Shown in pieces: positions 22,897-29,634 of a stretch of 29,634 nucleotides of DNA. A program made the position numbers and the translations under genes. This DNA comes from JAJYTI01 sp035302145 (GTDB taxonomy: Bacteria > Bacteroidota > Bacteroidia > Flavobacteriales > Flavobacteriaceae). The stretch spans positions 1 through 29,634 of the forward strand of contig DATGSX010000048.1 of the NCBI GenBank assembly GCA_035302145.1, read 5' to 3'. Position 1 is the first letter of the stretch. Every line of letters starts with the position of its first letter. The notes below the pieces were generated by a model. The model did no database searches. It saw nothing but the letters and a program-made list of their open reading frames with translations, and had not been told where the DNA came from.

Positions 22897-25836
22897 TCAC
22901 TCACTTCTAGGATCTGGTTTTAATGGCATTTTTGCACAGCGATATACTTCTATGGTGGGGAAATCGAAGTCCAGGACTACTTTACCTTCTATCAGGTATA
23001 AGCCTTTGCCGCGTAGTGGGTATTGGAATAAGTTTTGTGGAAAGTGGACAGTTTCTATGAAATCGCCGTGGACATCAATAAAGGAACCGAACTTCATGAT
23101 TTTGTTGTTCTTAGTACGTACCGTTTTCCATGTAGCTAAATAAGCTACTACGCGTACTTTTTTATCGGCATAATTGGCTAAGCTTTGCGCTACCACATTG
23201 CCGCGGTAATCGGACTTGGCAAAATCGAACATAGTTCCCGAAACAGGGAAACCTAACAATTCAATTTCATCGTATAAATTCTCTAGTAAACTCGTTTCTA
23301 GCTTTGGCAAACTCATTTCTGCCTGCTTATTTTCAAACAACACAGGGCCATTATGCACGGGGCTTTTTCTTGTTTGCAAAAGGATATGCGCTTGCCACAA
23401 GAGTGTTTTTTTATCCTTCTTTAAAAACCTAAAAGCACCTGAGCGTATCAATAACACTATTTGCTCTAATCCAGCATTTGTACGTTTATGAAAGCTTTCT
23501 AAATCCGTATACGGCCCGTTTGCTTCACGTTCTTTGGGAATGCAGACCGCTAATTTATTTTCCAAATGCAACAAACAATCGAATCCCAAGTAAATAGCTT
23601 TTCCTTCGATATGAGTGTTGAAAAAACTGTTGTTCACACAAGGCAAATACACTTCTCCTCCTGCTTTTTTTGCTTCGTTAATATAGACTTCTCGACTGTA
23701 ATAGCCGCCATAATTATTTAAAACCGCTACCATAAATTCTAGTGGGAAATAGGTTTTTAGGTACAAACTCTGATAGCTTTCTACAGCAAAAGAGGCGCTA
23801 TGGGCTTTATTAAAACTATAGCCAGCAAAGGATTCCATTTGTCGCCATACTTCTGCTATTATTTCTTCGGCATGTCCTTTAGCTCGGCAGTTAGCCCAAT
23901 ATTTTTCTTCTATTTCTATCAGATGTTTTTTGCTTCGGTACTTTCCACTCATCATACGACGTAACACATCGGCATCAGCCAAGTCTAACCCACCAAAATG
24001 ATGTCCTATTTTCATTACGTCTTCCTGATAGACCATCACCCCATAGGTTTCTTCCAATTGCTCTTTAAATACAGGATGTAGATAGGTTACCTTTTCTGGA
24101 TTATGATGTCTTTCAATATAGGTATGCATCATCCCCGAAGAGGACACGCCTGGGCGGATAATAGAACTCGCTGCAACCAAAGTAAGATAATTATCACAAG
24201 CTAGTTTTCGCAATAACTGCCGCATAGCAGGGCTCTCTATATAAAAACATCCTACGGTATTGGCTATCTTTAATTGTTCGGCTATTTTGGAATCTTCAAA
24301 ATGTTTTTGAACAGCATCTGTATCTACCTTTACTCCCCTATTTTGCTGAATAATCTCTCTGCAATCTTTAATGTGTCCGATGCCTCGTTGCGAAAGAATA
24401 TCGAATTTCTCAAAGCCCATATCTTCTGCCACATACATATCGTATTGCACTGTGGGTAAGCCTTTCGGCGGATAATCTAGCGCGGAATAGTAGGTTAATG
24501 GTTTTTCTGAAATCAAAACACCCGATGCGTGAATGGTGCGTTGGTTAGGAAAATCGATCAACTGTTTGTACACACTTAGAATGTGTTGTGTTATTTCATT
24601 TTCATTCAGATTATGTCCAGGATCTCGAATCAGCCTATCGATTTCTGTTTTTGGTAACCCATAGATTTTCCCCAATTCTCTGATTATAGAACGATCCTTG
24701 AACGTACTGATGGCACCCATCAGTGCGGTATGCTTGTTCTGATAGCGCTTAAAGATATAATCGAACATCTCGTCTCGGTCTTTCCAAGAGAAATCAATAT
24801 CGAAGTCTGGCGGATTTCTACGTTTTGGATTTAAGAAACGTTCAAAGTATAGATTTAGTTTTATCGGACACACATTGGTAATTCCCAAGCAATAGGCCAC
24901 AATGCTATTGGCACCACTTCCCCGCCCTACATAATGAAAATTACGCCCACGTGCATAGCGACAGATATCATCGGTAATCAAAAAATAACTGGAAAAATTT
25001 AGTGTATGGATTACTTCTAACTCTTTCAGCAATCTAGCCTTAGCTTCTTTATCCTGCGCACCATAACGCCGTGCCAACCCATCCATAGCGTATTTGTATA
25101 GAAGTTGCTTGTCGTCGTAAGAATTCCCTGTAAAAGTCTGTTTATTTTTTGGGGATTTAAAGTCAAAATCAAAACTGCAATCCGATACTAAACGTTCGGT
25201 ATTTTTCCATATTTCTGGATAGTTTTGACAGGCTAACCATAAATCTTCTTTAAATACAAATACTTCGTCGGCGGAAGCGTATTGATCCTCTTCCAACTGG
25301 GAAATCAAGACATTGTGATGAATAGCTCGCAACTGCTTGTGTAGCGGATGTTCCTTTCTCTTGAAAGATACCGATTGACAAATCACATAACGCTCGCGAT
25401 CTTGTGGCGAATCCATAATAAGTTGATTCATCTGACTATAGCGTACGCCTATAAATTCATTCGGACGAAGACTACTTGTTGCTCGACTTTTATACGGATA
25501 AATCACAAACACATTTTCCCACTCTGGAGCGGTTTTGGGTAAAGCTTGCTTGGTTTTATTAGCCTCTGTAAGCAATTCATTCAGCTCTTTAAAACCCTCC
25601 ATATTTTTAGCTATCCCAACATAAAGCAAATCTGAGCCATTCCGAAACTCTACTCCTGCCAAGCCATTTATCCCTGCTGCTTTACAAGCCTTTACAAAAG
25701 GAATTATAGCAGTGGAGTTATTTATATCCGTCAACACCCCTGTGGTATGGCCATAGTATTGCATGCCTTTTATCAACTGTTCGATACTAAGCGTGCCATA
25801 TCGCAAGCTATAACGGCTATGTAAATTGAGGAGCAT
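22897..25836 (-). CDS. dnaE: DnaE-type DNA polymerase III alpha subunit (ImuC/DnaE2-like, damage-tolerance copy)
   Basis: This 979-residue protein is shorter than replicative DnaE (about 1160 or more) and nearer to error-prone DnaE2/ImuC. The catalytic motif PDFDIDF is present (Asp at 344, 346 and 348), and the third acid is in VQYDMYV (Asp466). The polymerase fingers and the helix-hairpin-helix region (LIRSGAF) follow, then an OB-fold near the C-terminus (VRVVAYLATWK, FGSFIDVHGD). The PHP domain at the start is degenerate: LNLHSRYS has lost one His of LHVHS, and TDINN replaces TDHGN. A metal-dependent proofreading role is therefore unlikely. No tau-binding tail is seen. It starts 11 bp after the dinB stop, so it is co-transcribed with it under the S24 regulator. 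It probably extends after translesion synthesis. Confidence 0.88.
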   Translation of the reverse strand: MLLNLHSRYSLRYGTLSIEQLIKGMQYYGHTTGVLTDINNSTAIIPFVKACKAAGINGLAGVEFRNGSDLLYVGIAKNMEGFKELNELLTEANKTKQALPKTAPEWENVFVIYPYKSRATSSLRPNEFIGVRYSQMNQLIMDSPQDRERYVICQSVSFKRKEHPLHKQLRAIHHNVLISQLEEDQYASADEVFVFKEDLWLACQNYPEIWKNTERLVSDCSFDFDFKSPKNKQTFTGNSYDDKQLLYKYAMDGLARRYGAQDKEAKARLLKELEVIHTLNFSSYFLITDDICRYARGRNFHYVGRGSGANSIVAYCLGITNVCPIKLNLYFERFLNPKRRNPPDFDIDFSWKDRDEMFDYIFKRYQNKHTALMGAISTFKDRSIIRELGKIYGLPKTEIDRLIRDPGHNLNENEITQHILSVYKQLIDFPNQRTIHASGVLISEKPLTYYSALDYPPKGLPTVQYDMYVAEDMGFEKFDILSQRGIGHIKDCREIIQQNRGVKVDTDAVQKHFEDSKIAEQLKIANTVGCFYIESPAMRQLLRKLACDNYLTLVAASSIIRPGVSSSGMMHTYIERHHNPEKVTYLHPVFKEQLEETYGVMVYQEDVMKIGHHFGGLDLADADVLRRMMSGKYRSKKHLIEIEEKYWANCRAKGHAEEIIAEVWRQMESFAGYSFNKAHSASFAVESYQSLYLKTYFPLEFMVAVLNNYGGYYSREVYINEAKKAGGEVYLPCVNNSFFNTHIEGKAIYLGFDCLLHLENKLAVCIPKEREANGPYTDLESFHKRTNAGLEQIVLLIRSGAFRFLKKDKKTLLWQAHILLQTRKSPVHNGPVLFENKQAEMSLPKLETSLLENLYDEIELLGFPVSGTMFDFAKSDYRGNVVAQSLANYADKKVRVVAYLATWKTVRTKNNKIMKFGSFIDVHGDFIETVHFPQNLFQYPLRGKGLYLIEGKVVLDFDFPTIEVYRCAKMPLKPDPRSE

Positions 25837-25847
25837 ATTTTTAGTGT

Positions 25848-26996
25848 TTATTGAGTATTTAAAGTAGATCCACGCATCACTGCCTGAAATCCATAACGCT
25901 GTCGTATCTGATCCAAAGCCTGAGAAAGATGCAGTTCACTCAGGGTATCATTAAACAAGTCGGTTTGATAACTTCCTGAAACTAAATGGGTGATTTTCAC
26001 TCCTATCAAACGAATTAACATCCGTCTGGAATGGAGTCTGTCGAACAGAAACAAAGCTTTTTCTGCAATGGTTTTCTCTGATGAAGTAAAAGGTATTTTA
26101 GCTTGCCTAGTATGGGTATCAAAATTGCTATAACGGATTTTTACACTTACGCAACTAGTGAGTTTTCGATTTTGTCGCAATTCGAAAGCCAGTTCATCGA
26201 CCATAGCCAACAACACGCTTCGCAAGAGTTGGATATCTATGGTGTCCTGCTCGAAAGTTGTTTCCTTGCTCATGCTTTTCTGCTCTTCGAAAGGCAGTAC
26301 TCGACGCTGATCTATGCCACTTGCTTTCTTCCAAATATCCACTCCTTTTTCGCCCAGAACCTGACGCATAGCAGTAACTTCCATCTGCTGTAAAGTAGCT
26401 ATCTGCGCCACTCCCATATTGCGAAGTAACGTATAGGTCTTGGCTCCTACTCCAGGAATTTTTCGGATGGACAACGGCGCAAGAAAAGGTTTTTCCATCC
26501 CAAAATTCACCTTCTGCTCGCCACTCGGTTTGGCCTCTCCTGTGGCAATTTTACTCACGGTTTTATTGGAGGCTAGTCCAAAGGAAATAGGCAAGCCAGT
26601 TTCTTTTATAATGCGTTGTCGCAGTTCTTTGGCCAATTGCCAAGTCCCAAAAAAGCGCTCCATTCCTGTCATATCCAAATAATGCTCGTCTACGGAAGCT
26701 TTCTCTACAATGGGAATTCTCTCTTCTATAATCTCGGTAACCATATTGGAATACTTGCTATACAAATCGAAATCGCCATGTACCAAGATCGCTTCCGGAC
26801 AAAGCTGTCTGGCCAATCGCATAGGCATAGCAGAATGCACTCCAAACTTCCGTGCTTCGTAGCTACAAGAAGCCACTACACTTCTCTGGGAGTTTCCACC
26901 GATCAACACAGGTTTCCCCACCAAACTGCTGTTTAAAAGCCGCTCTACCGATACAAAAAAGGCATCCAAGTCACAATGTACTATAGTAGGTTTCAT
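25848..26996 (-). CDS. dinB: Y-family DNA polymerase IV (DinB)
   Basis: This 382-residue enzyme copies damaged DNA. The palm carries HCDLDAFF (Asp9 and Asp11 region) and SVDEHYLD, both catalytic acid motifs intact, and YEARKFGVHSAMP between them is the family's nucleotide-binding segment. An HhH motif (IRKIPGVGAKT) and a little-finger domain follow. QTDLF at 344-348 is a beta-clamp binding motif, which tethers it to the replication clamp. Because the acids are intact it is an active DinB and not an ImuB. It is the first gene after a divergent promoter shared with the LexA-like regulator, followed 11 bp later by DnaE. Confidence 0.92.
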   Translation of the reverse strand: MKPTIVHCDLDAFFVSVERLLNSSLVGKPVLIGGNSQRSVVASCSYEARKFGVHSAMPMRLARQLCPEAILVHGDFDLYSKYSNMVTEIIEERIPIVEKASVDEHYLDMTGMERFFGTWQLAKELRQRIIKETGLPISFGLASNKTVSKIATGEAKPSGEQKVNFGMEKPFLAPLSIRKIPGVGAKTYTLLRNMGVAQIATLQQMEVTAMRQVLGEKGVDIWKKASGIDQRRVLPFEEQKSMSKETTFEQDTIDIQLLRSVLLAMVDELAFELRQNRKLTSCVSVKIRYSNFDTHTRQAKIPFTSSEKTIAEKALFLFDRLHSRRMLIRLIGVKITHLVSGSYQTDLFNDTLSELHLSQALDQIRQRYGFQAVMRGSTLNTQ

Positions 26997-27015
26997 ATCT
27001 CGTAAAATCTTTCTA

Positions 27016-27023
27016 CAAAAATA
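27016..27023 (-). promoter_or_regulatory. -7 promoter element of dinB-dnaE (TATTTTTG)
   Basis: On the minus strand TATTTTTG fits the Bacteroidota TAnnTTTG pattern and lies 19 bp before the dinB ATG (26996). No clear -33 TTTG was found. Confidence 0.55.
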
Positions 27024-27048
27024 CTACAGATTATAGCAGGACTGTGTA
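27022..27048. promoter_or_regulatory. Candidate operator: TACTACAG-N12-CTGTGTA inverted repeat
   Basis: The right arm CTGTGTA is the complement of TACACAG, which matches the left arm TACTACAG with one extra T. The arms overlap the two divergent -7 elements (27016-27023 and 27047-27054), so a bound dimer would cover both promoters. The likely binder is the S24 regulator encoded at 27073. This is inference. Confidence 0.4.
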
Positions 27049-27054
27049 TATTTG
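27047..27054 (+). promoter_or_regulatory. -7 promoter element of the S24 regulator (TATATTTG)
   Basis: This is an exact TAnnTTTG match 18 bp before the ATG at 27073. It mirrors the dinB -7 element across the operator. Confidence 0.6.
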
Positions 27055-27072
27055 TTGATAGAAATTATAGCG

Positions 27073-27849
27073 ATGTCCTATTTAGCAGATAATATACGAT
27101 ACTTAAGAAGTGAGTTGAAGGTGTCCCAACAAAAGATTGCCGACGACCTAATGATCACCCGTGGGCGATATGCCAAATACGAAGATGCGGCCTCGGAACC
27201 TCCCTTGGAAATCCTATTGCGCCTATCCCGCTACCACCACATCAGTATCGATTTACTCTTCTCGGTTGATTTACGAAAAATACCTTTGAAAGACATTCTA
27301 CAGCTTACAGACAACCGAATTGTTCTGCCGATTACCGTAGACGAAAAAGGGGAGAATAAAATAGAAATCATACCACACAAAGCGAGTATGGGCTATTTGA
27401 TGGGATATAGCGATCCTGAATATATAGAAAGCCTACAGAACATTTCCTTGCCATTCTTAGGCTTCGGAAAATACCGCGCGTTTCCAGTAGAAGGCGATTC
27501 TATGCCACCACATAAAAATGGTTCGTACATCATAGGAAGCTATCTAGAAGGTTTAAAGGATTTAAAAATCGGACAAACCTACATTTGGATTACCCGCAAC
27601 GAAGGAATTACCTACAAACGCCTGACCGCTATAGAAAAAGATCACTTAGTACTAAGCGCCGATAATAGTCTATACGAGCCTTATTCCCTACCCCTACAAG
27701 ACGTATTAGAAGTCTGGCGCTTCGCCTGCAGCATCGCCACAGAAGAATTTACCAAAGCAGATTTTGATTTGGATAACCAAGTGATTATAGGATTGTTAGC
27801 GGACTTGAAGGAGGAAGTGAAGGGGTTGAAAGAGGGAAATGCGGGATAG
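27073..27849 (+). CDS. XRE-family HTH regulator with LexA-like S24 peptidase domain
   Basis: This protein has 258 residues from the ATG at 27073. A reading from TTG at 27052 would start inside the -7 element, so it is less likely. Residues 1-66 form a Cro/CI-type HTH (IRYLRSELKVSQQKIADDL). The C-terminal half is an S24 peptidase: nucleophile Ser143 in EGDSMPP and general-base Lys182 in GITYKRL. The usual Ala-Gly autocleavage site may be Ala104-Ser105 in HKASMGY. The protein is a damage-responsive repressor, similar in design to LexA and CI: RecA-ssDNA would trigger self-cleavage and release the divergent dinB-dnaE promoter. It probably controls its own gene as well. The two motifs are visible; regulation is inference from the family and gene order. 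Confidence 0.88.
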   Translation: MSYLADNIRYLRSELKVSQQKIADDLMITRGRYAKYEDAASEPPLEILLRLSRYHHISIDLLFSVDLRKIPLKDILQLTDNRIVLPITVDEKGENKIEIIPHKASMGYLMGYSDPEYIESLQNISLPFLGFGKYRAFPVEGDSMPPHKNGSYIIGSYLEGLKDLKIGQTYIWITRNEGITYKRLTAIEKDHLVLSADNSLYEPYSLPLQDVLEVWRFACSIATEEFTKADFDLDNQVIIGLLADLKEEVKGLKEGNAG

Positions 27850-27879
27850 CGGGGTTTCTACTTCGAGACAAAGGACTCG

Positions 27880-28571
27880 TTACTGTCATTCCGACGAAAG
27901 GAGGAATCTCTATCTTCGATAGGAAAAGATTCTTCACTACACTGCGTTCCGTTCTGAATGACATGGTGAAATCTGTCATTCCGACGAAAGGAGGAATCTC
28001 TATTTCGGGACAAGAAACTCGTTACTGTCATTCCGACGAATGGAGGAATCTCTATCTTCGATAGGGAAAGATTCTTCACTACACTGTGTTCCGTTCTGAA
28101 TGACATGGTGAAATCTGTCATTCCGACGAAAGGAGGAATCTCTATCTTCGATAGGAAAAGATTCTTCACTACACTGTGTTCCGTTCTGAATGACATGGTG
28201 AAATCTGTCATTCCGACGAATGGAGGAATCTCTATCTTCGATAGGGAAAGATTCTTCACTACACTGTGTTCCGTTCTGAATGACATGGTGAAATCTGTCC
28301 TTCCGACGAAAGGAGGAATCTCTATCTTCGATAGGGAAAGATTCTTCACTACACTGCGTTCCGTTCTGAATGACACTGTGAAATCTGTCCTTCCGACGAA
28401 AGGAGGAGTCTCTATCTTCGATAGGAAAAGATTCTTCACTACACTGCGTTCCGTTATGAATGACACTGTGAAATCTGTCATTCCGACGAAAGGAGGAATC
28501 TCTATTTCGGGACAAGAAGCTCGTTACTGTCATTCCGACGAAAGGAGGAATCTTTCCTTCGGAACAAGAAA
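27880..28571. repeat. Array of 90-bp two-hairpin repeats (left block)
   Basis: Units recur with an exact 90-bp period: the tgaca(t/c)(g/t)gtg core starts at 28101, 28191, 28281, 28371 and 28461, and an earlier unit is at 27959 with a 52-bp variant insertion before the next. Each unit has GAATGAC-N12-GTCATTC (for example 28098-28123) and a nested hairpin GAATC...CTATC-TTC-GATAG...GATTC (28136-28164). Since 90 is a multiple of 3, long ORFs run through all frames, none credible. It ends about 10 bp from the stop codon of the GIY-YIG gene. This also accounts for the intergenic stretch after the S24 gene. Confidence 0.85.
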
Positions 28572-28580
28572 TTCTTTTAA

Positions 28581-28886
28581 TTATATTTCATCATTCAAGA
28601 AACGCCAATCAGGATTAAATTTAGTTATTAAATCCTCTTTCTTTTTTCTACTCCAACCTTTAATTTGCTTTTCCCTTTTAATTGCATCATCGACTTCAAA
28701 AAAATGTTCATAATAAATTAAGTAAAAGCAATTATAGCGTGTAGTAAAAGCTTTCGAATATGCTTCAGGATTTTTATGAAAATATATTCGTTCCTTTAAA
28801 TTATCAGTAACACCAGTATATAAAACCCCTTTGTTCTTATTGGTTAGTATATAAACATAGTAATTATGGTCTGCCTTAATTTTCAT
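28581..28886 (-). CDS. Small GIY-YIG nuclease-family protein
   Basis: This 101-residue protein has the GIY-YIG fold from its start: YYVYILTN (the GIY equivalent), LYTGVTDNLKER (the YIG and the Arg), then KREKQIKGW further on. It is of the short, UPF0213-like type. Members include structure-specific nucleases and proteins of unknown role. The gene is on the minus strand and lies inside the 90-bp repeat array: one block ends about 10 bp from its stop, and another begins about 125 bp upstream of its start. This makes a link to repeat spread conceivable but unproven. The N-terminus (MKIKADHNYY) fits the usual start. No operon partner. Confidence 0.85.
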   Translation of the reverse strand: MKIKADHNYYVYILTNKNKGVLYTGVTDNLKERIYFHKNPEAYSKAFTTRYNCFYLIYYEHFFEVDDAIKREKQIKGWSRKKKEDLITKFNPDWRFLNDEI

Positions 28887-29009
28887 AAGTAAAGAGTATT
28901 ACTGATAAATATAAGGATAAAATATTTTAATATGAAGCCCATAAAATTGAATGTCTTATAAAGAATGAACAGCTCATTATCAATGTCACTGCAAGTTTAC
29001 TGAGGAGTC

Positions 29010-29335
29010 TGTGCTTCGCAAAGGAAAGATTCTTCGTTGCACTCTGAATGACATGGTGAAATCTGTCATTCCGACGAATGGAGGAATCTCTATCTTCGAT
29101 AGGAAAAGATTCTTCACTACACTGTGTTCCGTTCTGAATGACATGGTGAAATCTGTCATTCCGACGAATGGAGGAATCTCTATCTTCGATAGGAAAAGAT
29201 TCTTCACTACACTGCGTTCCGTTCTGAATGACATGGTGAAGTCTGTCCTTCAGACAAAGGAAAAATCTGTACTTCGAAACAAAAGATTCTTCACTACTCT
29301 GCGTGCCGTTCTGAGTAACATGGTAAAACCTGTCC
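29010..29335. repeat. Array of 90-bp two-hairpin repeats (right block)
   Basis: This is the same repeat as at 27880-28571 in the same orientation. Core units start at 29049, 29139 and 29229 (90-bp period), with a degenerate unit at each end. The rest of 28887-29503 has an AT-rich leader (28887-29009) where I see nothing more. Confidence 0.8.
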
Positions 29336-29341
29336 TTCCGA

Positions 29342-29357
29342 TCCCGAGCAATCGGGA
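29342..29357. repeat. Short hairpin TCCCGA-GCAA-TCGGGA
   Basis: This is a perfect 6-bp stem with a 4-base loop just outside the repeat array. It resembles the one at 21368-21388 in its tcccga core and is probably another extragenic repeat. Confidence 0.5.
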
Positions 29358-29503
29358 CAGGCCGAATGGAGTAATCTATTGTTTTAGTGATTAGTAGCTC
29401 GTGAATAGTTTTTTTGCGAATTTAAAATTCGCTCATTTTCCTAAAGATGAATGCTGAAATACTCACAAGAATAACTAGTGCTTAAGATTTTATCTTAAAT
29501 ACA

Positions 29504-29634
29504 TTATGAAATTCTCTTTAACTTTCTATAGGTTACTTCATAAGCGAAAGGTCGATTGTTTTCATGAACTGCTTTAGATATATCATTCCAATGTTTAGAT
29601 AAGATCTTTACCATTTCCCAAACACTTAAACCTG
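29504..29634 (-). CDS. 3' end of an unidentified gene, cut by window edge
   Basis: A minus-strand reading frame with no internal stop enters from the right edge and ends with TAA at 29504-29506. The 43 visible residues include SVWEMVKILSKHWNDISK and AYEVTYRKLKRIS. They are basic and helical, with no motif I can name. It was not in the list of complete ORFs because the start is outside the window. Coding is likely from the length of the open frame and its plausible protein composition, but function cannot be assigned. Confidence 0.5.
   Translation of the reverse strand, partial: GLSVWEMVKILSKHWNDISKAVHENNRPFAYEVTYRKLKRIS

Noticed and set aside
27858..28713. Long overlapping ORFs on both strands across the 90-bp repeats
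   Set aside because: The repeat length is a multiple of three and lacks stops in several frames, so open frames appear by default. The protein translations repeat and differ only by point changes, and hairpins explain the conservation.
27880..29335. CRISPR array
   Set aside because: The whole 90-bp unit is repeated with no unique spacers, and no cas genes are present.

Overview
The window looks like a chromosomal accessory region of a Bacteroidota member, probably a flavobacterium. It is AT-rich, lacks clear Shine-Dalgarno sequences, carries TAnnTTTG-type -7 promoter elements, and its intergenic repeats are of kinds I associate with that phylum. No tRNA, rRNA or CRISPR array was seen.

Layout. 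Bases 1-1153 hold most of an IS256-family element (transposase on the minus strand, cut by the window edge). Bases 1174-11843 hold a tight four-gene minus-strand operon, read in the order PLD-SNF2 helicase, Eco57I-type adenine methylase, McrB-like AAA+ GTPase, McrC-like nuclease. This is most simply read as one composite restriction-modification/defence locus. A lone class I methyltransferase and a lipoprotein follow. Bases 13866-17951 hold a second minus-strand gene set: a winged-helix AAA+ ATPase, two tandem proteins that look like distant paralogs of each other, and a small protein. None of the last three has a function I recognise. Diverging from it on the plus strand (18444-21350) are a WYL-domain regulator and a protein that joins a Cas4-like Fe-S nuclease to a DEDD-like exonuclease domain (DUF2779 type). 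A second, frameshifted copy of the same IS follows (21433-22777), so about 20.3 kb of defence-type genes lie between two directly oriented, diverged IS copies.

Bases 22897-27849 hold a DNA-damage mutagenesis cassette: DnaE-type polymerase and Y-family DinB on the minus strand, and a divergent XRE-S24 (LexA-like) regulator on the plus strand. Two facing promoters and a candidate operator lie between them. The right end (27880-29360) is an array of 90-bp two-hairpin repeats on both sides of a small GIY-YIG nuclease gene, then the 3' end of an unidentified gene.

The candidates for something undescribed are the PLD-helicase/methylase/McrBC operon with an EVE-like domain inserted in the McrB AAA+ core, the AAA+/tandem-paralog set beside the WYL/nuclease pair, and the GIY-YIG gene within its repeat array. 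All functions are inferred from sequence motifs read by eye. No database search was possible.
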